A stretch of DNA of 6,004 bases from Acidimicrobiia bacterium (GTDB lineage: Bacteria; Actinomycetota; Acidimicrobiia; Acidimicrobiales; JACDCH01): NCBI GenBank assembly GCA_013694495.1, contig JACDCH010000147.1:1-6004 (forward strand). Direction: 5' to 3'. The position numbers were made by a program, and so were the translations under genes. The notes beneath the pieces were generated by a model that saw nothing but the letters and a program-made list of their open reading frames with translations, made no database searches and was not told the DNA's origin. Of the stretch, positions 1 to 5,351 are shown piece after piece. Within the stretch, counting starts at the first letter, position 1. Every line of letters begins with the position of its first letter.

Positions 1-2
1 AC

Positions 3-1469
3 TCAGACGATGCGGAGGCGGTGGGCTTCCTGGCCGTTGCGGCCGGCCTCGAGGTCGAACTCGACGCGCTGGCCGGGCTCGAGCAGGCGCAGGCCCGACG
101 CCTCGAGGGCGCTGGCGTGCACGAACACGTCGCTGTCGCGTTCGCGGGCGATGAACCCGTAGCCCTTGCGGGCGTCGAAGAACTTCACCGTGCCGCGGGG
201 CTCGCCCGGGGAGCGGTGATCGGGCGTGGCGTGCTTGGGCTTCACCGGGCGCTCGCGCATCGCCTTCGGGCGCGTGTCGCGCTTCGGGCCCTTCGCCGCC
301 CCCGCCGGCCGCACGGGCCGGTCGTCGACCGTGACCTCGCGACGGGCGGGGACGTCGAGCTTGGGCGCCTCGTCGACGCGCTGCTGCACCTGGAGAGCGC
401 GCTGCAGGACCGAGACGTCCTTGCGCTTGTCGTCGGTCACGAACGTGATGACCGTGCCCGTGTGGCCGGCCCGGCCGGTGCGGCCCGAGCGGTGGACGTA
501 GTCCTTGTTGTCGGCCGGCGGATCGAAGTGCACGACGCAGGCGACCTCCTCGACGTGGATGCCGCGGGCGGCGACGTCGGTGGCAACGAGGGCGGTGGCC
601 CGGCCGTCGCTGAACGCGGCGATGGCGCGGTCGCGCTGGGCCTGCGTGCGGTCGCCGTGCAGCGCGACGGCGGTGATGCCGTGCTGGCCGAGCTGGCGGG
701 CCACGCGGTCGGCGCCGTGCCGGGTGCGGCAGAAGACGATCGAACGGCCCTCGGCTGCCACGATCGAGGCAGCGAGGGTGAGGCGGCGCTCGGACGAGAC
801 CCGCCAGAAGTGGTGCTCGACGTCGCCCGCTTCCTGGGCTGCGCCGGCGACGTCGTGGCGGGCCGGGTCGTCCTGGTAGCGCTTGACGACCGCGTCGACG
901 TCGCCGTCGAGCGTGGCCGAGAACAGCAGCGTCTGGCGGTCGTGGGGGGTCTGGTCGAGGATCCGCTTCACGGCCGGCATGAACCCCATGTCGGCCATGC
1001 GGTCGGCCTCGTCGAGCACGACGAAGCGGACGTCGTCGAGCTTCACCGTGCCCGACTCGATGAGGTCCTCGAGCCGGCCGGGGCAGGCCACGACGACCTC
1101 GACGCCGCGCGACAGGGCCCGGCGCTGCGGCTCGTAGCCGACGCCGCCGTAGATCGACGTCGTGCGGATCCGCTCGTGCGAGCCGAGGAAGGCGAGCTCG
1201 GTCTCGACCTGGGCCGCCAACTCGCGGGTGGGGACGAGCACGAGCGCGGTGGGCTTGTGGGGCTGGGCTGGCGTGGAGCGGGTGACGAGCGCGATGCCGA
1301 AGGCGAGCGTCTTGCCCGAGCCGGTGGGCGCTCGGCCGCAGATGTCACGCCCGGCCATGGCGTCGGGCAGGCACGCAGCTTGGATGGGGAAGGGGGCGAG
1401 GATGCCCCGCGCCGCGAGGCGGGTGGCGAGCGCGGCGGGGACGCCGAGCTCCGCGAAGGTTGAAGACAC
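3..1469 (-). CDS. DEAD-box RNA helicase with C-terminal cold-shock domain
   Basis: ATP-dependent RNA unwinding enzyme of the DEAD-box family (SF2), probably cytoplasmic and acting on structured mRNA or rRNA. All core motifs are visible in the 488-residue product: a Q-motif region (about 5-30, ending PFPIQ), motif I APTGSGKT (47-54), PTRELA (80-85), CPGR (129-132, where TPGR is usual), DEAD (153-156), SAT (184-186), ATDVAARG (296-303) and HRSGRTGRAG (326-335). A basic, proline-rich linker (about 365-424) leads to a complete cold-shock domain (about 425-488) with RNP1-like KGYGFI (435-440) and RNP2-like DVFVHAS (447-453). The start is GTG at 1469, with AGGAAA (1480-1475) five bases before it. 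The gene diverges from the ABC transporter operon. Family assignment is firm. The role of the fused domain, a second RNA-binding module, is inferred. A cold-response role is plausible but not shown by the sequence. Confidence 0.96.
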   Translation of the reverse strand: MSSTFAELGVPAALATRLAARGILAPFPIQAACLPDAMAGRDICGRAPTGSGKTLAFGIALVTRSTPAQPHKPTALVLVPTRELAAQVETELAFLGSHERIRTTSIYGGVGYEPQRRALSRGVEVVVACPGRLEDLIESGTVKLDDVRFVVLDEADRMADMGFMPAVKRILDQTPHDRQTLLFSATLDGDVDAVVKRYQDDPARHDVAGAAQEAGDVEHHFWRVSSERRLTLAASIVAAEGRSIVFCRTRHGADRVARQLGQHGITAVALHGDRTQAQRDRAIAAFSDGRATALVATDVAARGIHVEEVACVVHFDPPADNKDYVHRSGRTGRAGHTGTVITFVTDDKRKDVSVLQRALQVQQRVDEAPKLDVPARREVTVDDRPVRPAGAAKGPKRDTRPKAMRERPVKPKHATPDHRSPGEPRGTVKFFDARKGYGFIARERDSDVFVHASALEASGLRLLEPGQRVEFDLEAGRNGQEAHRLRIV

Positions 1470-1474
1470 GCGAA

Positions 1475-1480
1475 TTTCCT
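1475..1480 (-). promoter_or_regulatory. Ribosome binding site of the helicase gene
   Basis: Read on the minus strand, AGGAAA lies five bases upstream of the GTG at 1469. It supports that GTG as the start and contrasts with the two genes near 4600, which have no Shine-Dalgarno sequence. Confidence 0.65.
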
Positions 1481-1561
1481 GGCTTTCTGATCGGGGGAAC
1501 GGGTCACACGAGGGACCTCGCTGCGACCCCGGCCGGCGGATTCACCGGGCGAAGGTCGGAA

Positions 1562-1567
1562 ACCCTA
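1562..1567 (-). promoter_or_regulatory. Possible -10 box for the helicase gene
   Basis: TAGGGT on the minus strand fits the actinobacterial TANNNT -10 pattern. It would give an untranslated leader of roughly 85-90 nt before the GTG at 1469, a length compatible with the structured leaders seen on some cold-responsive mRNAs. No convincing -35 box stands at the right distance, so this is a weak call. The rest of the 1470-1614 gap shows no other recognisable element. On the plus strand CTGACA (1575-1580) resembles a -35 box, and CAGAGT (1602-1607) is one base from TANNNT, 7 nt before the ATG at 1615. The 21-bp spacing between those two is too long for a standard pair. Confidence 0.25.
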
Positions 1568-1614
1568 CCCATCCCTGACACCGATCGTCGCATCCGACCG
1601 CCAGAGTTGTGCTC

Positions 1615-2628
1615 ATGGTGACCACCGCGCCGCACCCGTCCGTCGGTTCGCAACCCGTGCCCGACGGCACCGCCCCACCCCCCGCCGTGCTGACGAAGGG
1701 CCTCGAACGCCGCTTCGGCGACGTCGTCGCCGTCGCCGGCGTGGACCTCGAGGTCCGCACCGGCGAGATCTACGGCTTCCTCGGCCCGAACGGCGCCGGC
1801 AAGTCCACGACCATCAGGATGCTGTGCACGCTCCTCACGCCGAGCGCCGGCACCGCCGTCGTCGCCGGCCACGACGTCGCCACCGATCCCGACGCCGTGC
1901 GGTTGCGGATCGGCGTCGCCCTGCAGGACGCCGCCCTCGACCCCAAGCAGACCGGCCGGGAGCTGCTGCGCCTGCAGGGCCGCCTCTACGGGCTCCGGTC
2001 ACGCGAGATCGACGCCCGCCTCGAGTCGCTGTCGGACCTCGTGGACATCGGCGACGCCATGGACCGCTTCATCGGCACGTACTCGGGCGGGATGCGGCGC
2101 CGGCTCGACCTCGCGGCCGCGCTGATCCACAACCCCGAGGTGCTGTTCCTCGACGAGCCGACGTCGGGCCTCGACCCCGAGAGCCGATCGGCCGTGTGGG
2201 AGGAGGTCCGCCGCCTGAACACCGCCCTCGGCATGACGATCTTCCTCACGACGCAGTACCTCGAGGAGGCGGACGTGCTGGCGGATCGGGTCGGGATCAT
2301 CGCCCGCGGCCGCATCGTGGCCGAGGGCACGCCCGACGAGCTGAAGCGGGCGGTCGGGACCGACCTGATCATCGCCCGCATCGCAGGCGACGCCGGCGCC
2401 GCCCGCAAGGCCCTCGACGGCATCGACGGCATCGTCGGCGTCGAGGTGCACGGCGACGAGCTCACCGTGAGCGCCACCGCCGGCCCGGCGGCGCTCAGCC
2501 CGGTGGCCGTGGCGCTCGCCCAATGCGGCGTCGTGGTCGAGGAGCTGACGCTGCGTCGCCCGACGCTCGACGACGTGTTCCTCGAGCTCACCGGTGGCCG
2601 GCTGCAGGAGCGGGAGGAGGCGGCCTGA
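1615..2628 (+). CDS. DrrA-family ABC transporter ATP-binding protein
   Basis: ATPase subunit of an ABC-2 type exporter. It should sit on the inner face of the membrane and power the permease encoded next to it. Visible motifs, numbered from the GTG at 1609: Walker A GPNGAGKST (59-67), Q-loop glutamine at 106, signature SGGMRRR (159-165), Walker B VLFLDEPTSGLD (178-189), and a switch region reading TTQYLEEAD, with Gln where most ABC ATPases have His. The C-terminal motif RPTLDDVFLELTG (317-329) is characteristic of DrrA-like ATPases. Close similarity to daunorubicin-resistance DrrA suggests export of a hydrophobic compound, but the substrate cannot be read from sequence. Start choice is uncertain. 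I prefer ATG 1615 (337 residues), but GTG 1609 and GTG 1618 are in frame and only a weak AGAG precedes them. The stop overlaps the permease ATG by one base, so translation is probably coupled. Confidence 0.94.
   Translation: MVTTAPHPSVGSQPVPDGTAPPPAVLTKGLERRFGDVVAVAGVDLEVRTGEIYGFLGPNGAGKSTTIRMLCTLLTPSAGTAVVAGHDVATDPDAVRLRIGVALQDAALDPKQTGRELLRLQGRLYGLRSREIDARLESLSDLVDIGDAMDRFIGTYSGGMRRRLDLAAALIHNPEVLFLDEPTSGLDPESRSAVWEEVRRLNTALGMTIFLTTQYLEEADVLADRVGIIARGRIVAEGTPDELKRAVGTDLIIARIAGDAGAARKALDGIDGIVGVEVHGDELTVSATAGPAALSPVAVALAQCGVVVEELTLRRPTLDDVFLELTGGRLQEREEAA
2612..2620 (+). promoter_or_regulatory. Strong ribosome binding site inside the ATPase gene
   Basis: GGGAGGAGG ends seven bases before the ATG at 2628, within the last codons of the ATPase gene. 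It fixes the permease start, although the same frame is open far upstream to about 1824. Confidence 0.8.
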
Positions 2629-3449
2629 TGGCGGCGACCATCCTGCCCACGGCCCCGACGGGACGGGTCGAGATCCGGGCCCGCAAGGCCGGGTTCCTGG
2701 CCGACCTGCGCTCGATCGCCGGCCGGGCCGTGCGGAGCATCCCGCGCGAACCCGAGGCGATCGTCCCCGCCCTCCTCATCCCGCTCTTCTTCTTCGTGGT
2801 CAACACCGGCTCGCTCCAGGACGTGGCGCAGAACTTCGGCCCGGGCTTCGATTACAAGGCGTTCCAACTGCCCGTCGCCATCGTCTTCGCGGTCACCGGC
2901 ATCTCCCGGGCGTCCACCCTCGTGACCGACATCCAGAACGGCTACTTCGACCGCCTGCAGATGACGCCCGTGAGCCGGTTGTCGTTGCTGCTCGGCCTCA
3001 TGGTCGCCGACTTCGTCAACGTGCTGGCCCTGTCGATCCCCGTGCTCGGCCTCGGCCTCGCCGTCGGCGTCGACGTCGAGTCCGGCGTGCTCGGCGCGCT
3101 GCTCTTCCTGCTGCTGGCCTCGCTGTGGGGGTTGGCGTTCACCGGCTTCCCGTACGCCATCGCCCTGAAGACGGGCAACCCGGCGGCGGTGAACTCGAGC
3201 TTCCTCTTGTTCTTCCCCTTCGCCTTCCTCACGACGTCGTTCGTGCCCCAGGAGGCGCTCACCAGCTGGCTCGGCACCACGGCCACCTACAACCCGGTCA
3301 CCTACTTGCTCGACGGGCTCCGCTCGCTGCTGAGCGAGGGATGGGACGCCGCCGCGCTGGGCAAGGCGATCGCCGCCATCGCCGGCATCGGCGTCGTGAG
3401 CATCGGTCTGGCCCTCGCCGCCCTGCGGGGCCGCGTCGACCGGGGCTGA
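2628..3449 (+). CDS. ABC-2 type transporter permease (DrrB-like)
   Basis: Membrane subunit partnering the upstream ATPase. The 273-residue product has a cytoplasmic N-terminal stretch of about 40 residues, then hydrophobic segments at roughly 43-60, 81-98, 118-147, 153-180, 187-206 and 246-266, giving the six-helix plan usual for ABC-2 permeases. Family landmarks are YFDRLQMTPVSR (106-117), the loop after helix 2 that resembles the DrrB coupling region, and NPVTYLLDGLRSLL (222-235) before the last helix, matching the ABC-2 family pattern. The length is normal. The ATG at 2628 shares its A with the TGA of the ATPase gene and has a strong Shine-Dalgarno, so the two proteins should be made together. 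The likely role is efflux of a hydrophobic drug, lipid or secondary metabolite, inferred only from the family. Transcription probably ends near the hairpin at 3469-3507. Confidence 0.93.
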   Translation: MAATILPTAPTGRVEIRARKAGFLADLRSIAGRAVRSIPREPEAIVPALLIPLFFFVVNTGSLQDVAQNFGPGFDYKAFQLPVAIVFAVTGISRASTLVTDIQNGYFDRLQMTPVSRLSLLLGLMVADFVNVLALSIPVLGLGLAVGVDVESGVLGALLFLLLASLWGLAFTGFPYAIALKTGNPAAVNSSFLLFFPFAFLTTSFVPQEALTSWLGTTATYNPVTYLLDGLRSLLSEGWDAAALGKAIAAIAGIGVVSIGLALAALRGRVDRG

Positions 3450-3468
3450 TGGTGCGCCAACCCGACGT

Positions 3469-3507
3469 GCGCGCGTGAAACCGGCACGGAGACGGGTTCA
3501 CGCACGC
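3469..3507. terminator. Imperfect hairpin between convergent genes, possible bidirectional terminator
   Basis: The 14-base arms 3469-3482 and 3494-3507 pair at 12 of 14 positions around an 11-base loop. The hairpin begins 20 bp after the permease stop and overlaps the end of the thioesterase remnant coming from the other strand, where a terminator serving both directions would be expected. There is no T-tract on either side, so intrinsic termination is not proven. It could instead be a copy of a dispersed intergenic palindrome. Confidence 0.45.
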
Positions 3508-3703
3508 AGGACGGACGAACGCACGCCGCCGAGCATTGAGCCGAACGGGTTCAGCAGCTCGGGCGGACGTCGAGCTCGGCGGTCATGGTGCCGGGGCCGA
3601 CCTCGGTGGTGCGGATGCCGAGGTAGGCGGGCAGCCCCTCGGTGAGCCCCATCGTGCCGACGATGCCCTCGGCCAGGGCCGGGTCGTAGAGCGGGAATTC
3701 CAC
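3498..3703 (-). pseudogene. PaaI-like hotdog thioesterase remnant, frameshifted and truncated
   Basis: Reading from GTG 3703, the first 48 codons match the N-terminal half of small PaaI-type acyl-CoA thioesterases: GLPAYLGIRTTEVGPGTM (23-40) followed by TAELDVRP. The frame then runs into TGA at 3553-3551. Shifting one base at the CCC run near 3561-3563 restores the expected family sequence, ELLNPFGSMLGGV, as if one C had been lost. After GGV similarity stops, and TGA follows at 3500-3498. Intact relatives are about 130-150 residues, so the C-terminal half is missing. The usual HGG of this region reads LGG. It starts 4 nt after the monooxygenase stop, so the two were probably co-transcribed. 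The call rests on family pattern recognition and a hand-corrected frame. An alternative is an assembly indel, although that would not explain the missing half. Confidence 0.68.
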
Positions 3704-3707
3704 CGCG

Positions 3708-4583
3708 TCAGCCCCGGGCCGGCTCGAGGGCGTTCGTGACGAGGTCGTCGAGGCCGGTGCGGAGCGAGTCGACGTCGAAGGCGAGGCAGAGGGCGACGAC
3801 CCGGTCGACCCCGAGTTCGCGGTAGCCCTCGATCAGCTCGGGCGTCACGCGGTTGAAGTAGGGGCTTACGGTCAGTTCGATGTCGGCGCGCGTGCGGCCC
3901 TCGGCGGCCAGGGCGGCCTCGAGCTCGGCCAGCGGGCCGGGCAGGTCGTCGGGCAGGCGGTTGAACGTGTACCAGCCCTGGCCGCTGCGGGCGACCCGGC
4001 GCATCGCCGCCTTCGACTCGCCGCCCACGTGGATCGGCGGGTGCGGCGACTGCACGGGCTTGGGGTACATGCGGCAGGCGGGCAGATCGTAGAACTCGCC
4101 GTGGTGCTCGGAGACGTCGTCGCACCACAGCGTGCGCATGACCTCGAGGTACTCGTCGGTGCGGGCGCCCCGGCGCTCGAAGGGCACGGCGAGGACGTCG
4201 AACTCCTAGCGCAGCCAGCCGACGCCGATGCCGAAGTCGACCCGACCGCCGGACAGGGCGTCGAGGTCGACCACCTGCTTGGCCGTGTACACGGGGTTGC
4301 GTTGGGGCACGAGGCAGATGCCCGTGCCCAGCCGAACGCGGTCGGTGACGGCGGCGAGGTAGGTCAGCGCGGTGAGCGGTTCGAGCAGGCCGGTGTCGCC
4401 GCCGCCGGGGAACCGGCCGTCCTCCGCGTACGGGTACTGCGAGTCGTACTGGTCGAAGAGCACCACGTGCTCGGCCACCCAGATCGACTCGAAGCCGCGG
4501 GCCTCGGCCTCGGCCCCGAGGGCGCGGAGGATCTCGGCGTTGGCGTTGCCGTTGCCGAGCGGGGCGAAGAGACCGACTTCCAC
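3708..4583 (-). pseudogene. Luciferase-like (probably F420-dependent) monooxygenase interrupted by an in-frame amber codon
   Basis: The frame from GTG 4583 to TGA 3710-3708 spans 291 codons, the usual length for small F420-dependent luciferase-like oxidoreductases (TIM barrel, hydride transfer with F420 or FMN). Codons 1-125 hold the N-terminal half: VGLFAPLGNGN, RGFESIWVAEHV, then DRVRLGTGICLVPQRNP and LSGGRVDFGIGVGWLR. Codon 126 (4208-4206) is TAG. The same frame continues with EFDVLAVPFERRGARTDEY and PPIHVGGES, both normal for the family, where relatives typically read WLREEF at the break. A single G-to-T change, GAG to TAG, explains the interruption. No frameshift is present. The start is fixed because an in-frame stop lies at 4610-4608. 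AGGAG (4207-4203) precedes GTG 4187, so a separate C-terminal fragment could be translated, but a split barrel is unlikely to work. A sequencing error or amber readthrough remains possible. Confidence 0.85.
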
Positions 4584-4591
4584 GGGCGCCG

Positions 4592-4597
4592 ACAGTA
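4592..4597 (-). promoter_or_regulatory. -10 box for a leaderless transcript of the monooxygenase gene
   Basis: TACTGT on the minus strand fits TANNNT and ends 8 nt before the GTG at 4583, so transcription would begin at or next to the start codon. No Shine-Dalgarno sequence precedes that GTG and no clear -35 box is visible, both common for leaderless actinobacterial genes. If correct, the promoter still serves the broken gene. Confidence 0.5.
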
Positions 4598-4608
4598 GGA
4601 CCGCGCAC

Positions 4609-4614
4609 TACGGT
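4609..4614 (+). promoter_or_regulatory. -10 box for a leaderless transcript of the SCO6745-like gene
   Basis: TACGGT fits TANNNT and ends 8 nt before the GTG at 4623, the same geometry as on the opposite strand. No Shine-Dalgarno sequence is present. The next upstream in-frame stop is TAG at 4596-4598, and no other plausible start lies between it and the GTG. Confidence 0.5.
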
Positions 4615-4622
4615 CCGCCGCC

Positions 4623-5351
4623 GTGACGCCCGAAGAGACTGCCGCCGCCACGACTGCCGCCGTGAGCGGGATCGCGGCCAACTTCATGCTCGACCCGGCC
4701 ACCTACGCGAAGGGCAACGAGGCCGGCTTCGCGGGGCTCGACTTCTACGCCGGCGGCCGGGCCGGGGTGCTCGGCCGGGTCGACGCCGACGTCGTGGCCG
4801 ACGCGTTCGCCTTCTTCGAGCCCGAAAGCGTGCGGACGAACTGGGAGCAGGCGCTCTCGACCATGGAGCCCGAGGAGGCGTCGGCGCTGTTCGCCGGCTG
4901 CGGCCACGACTGGGCCCGCGAGCACCTCGGCGACGACGTCGACTGGGACCGCCTGGCCGAGCTCCTCGGCCGCATCACCGACGCGGCGAGCGCCGCCGGC
5001 GCCCCGCTGTTCGCAGCCTGGCGCGGGGTCGACGAGCCCGACGACGCCAAGGCCCTGGCGCTGCACCGCTTCAACGTGCTCCGCGAGCTCCGCAACGCGC
5101 TGCACGCCGCCGCGGTGGCGGAGGCGGGCCTCCAGCCCGTCGAGGCGCTGCTGGTGAAGACGCCCTACATGGCGCCGGTGTTCGGGTGGACGGGCGACCT
5201 CCCCGATGTCGGCGAGGACCATCGGGCCCGCCACGCGCGGGCCGAGGCCGCCACGAACCGGGCCCTCGCCCCGGCCTACGCGACGCTCGACGACGAGGAG
5301 CTCGACGAGCTCGTCGCCCTCTGCACCTCCGCCCTCGGCGCGGTGACCTGA
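4623..5351 (+). CDS. SCO6745-like protein of unknown function
   Basis: A 242-residue, mostly helical, soluble protein with no signal peptide or membrane segment. It resembles the actinobacterial SCO6745-like family, sometimes annotated as helix-turn-helix or MarR-like, which has no established biochemical role that I know of. Features supporting this are FMLDPATYAKGNEAGF (21-36), FYAGGRAGVLGRVDADVV (41-58) and LHRFNVLRELRNALHAAAV (147-165) followed by a variable C-terminal third. The length is close to what I expect for the family. Single cysteines occur at 93 and 234, with no metal-binding cluster. The gene diverges from the broken monooxygenase by 39 bp. Its last 76 bp overlap the 3' end of the CcmF-like gene on the other strand; there it encodes an acidic run, LDDEELDEL (222-230). 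The coding call is firm, the family assignment moderate. No function is proposed. Confidence 0.85.
   Translation: MTPEETAAATTAAVSGIAANFMLDPATYAKGNEAGFAGLDFYAGGRAGVLGRVDADVVADAFAFFEPESVRTNWEQALSTMEPEEASALFAGCGHDWAREHLGDDVDWDRLAELLGRITDAASAAGAPLFAAWRGVDEPDDAKALALHRFNVLRELRNALHAAAVAEAGLQPVEALLVKTPYMAPVFGWTGDLPDVGEDHRARHARAEAATNRALAPAYATLDDEELDELVALCTSALGAVT

Noticed and set aside
21..1463. A 480-codon open frame on the plus strand, exactly antisense to the helicase.
   Set aside because: Its product is a low-complexity Ala/Gly/Val/Asp/Arg-rich chain with no recognisable domain. The opposite strand carries all helicase motifs. Long antisense frames are common in GC-rich genes.
1824..2627. Upstream extension of the permease frame, open from about 1824.
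   Set aside because: The stretch is Arg/Pro/His-rich frame-shadow sequence inside the ATPase gene. The strong Shine-Dalgarno and ATG at 2628 and family length fix the real start.
1986..2867. A 293-codon minus-strand frame across the ATPase/permease junction.
   Set aside because: Ser/Arg-rich composition, no motifs, and it lies opposite two well-supported genes.
3298..3505. Two overlapping small minus-strand frames of 67 codons each.
   Set aside because: They are mostly antisense to the permease 3' end, with no similarity that I recognise and no convincing ribosome binding site.
3708..4187. A free-standing 159-residue gene starting at GTG 4187.
   Set aside because: It would be only the C-terminal half of a TIM barrel, and the frame is continuous with the upstream half except for the TAG. 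It is treated as part of one broken gene.
4206..4208. Programmed recoding (pyrrolysine or selenocysteine-like) at the amber codon.
   Set aside because: UAG is not the selenocysteine codon, no pyl genes or downstream recoding hairpin are visible here, and relatives simply have Glu. A nonsense mutation is the simpler reading.
4029..4598. A 189-codon plus-strand frame opposite the monooxygenase.
   Set aside because: Low-complexity Val/Gly/Ala/Glu sequence typical of the antisense of a GC-rich gene, with no domain recognised.
3583..4608. A 341-codon minus-strand frame running through both decayed genes.
   Set aside because: It is the +1 shadow of the monooxygenase frame. The product is almost all Arg, Pro and Gly, while the neighbouring frame shows conserved family sequence.
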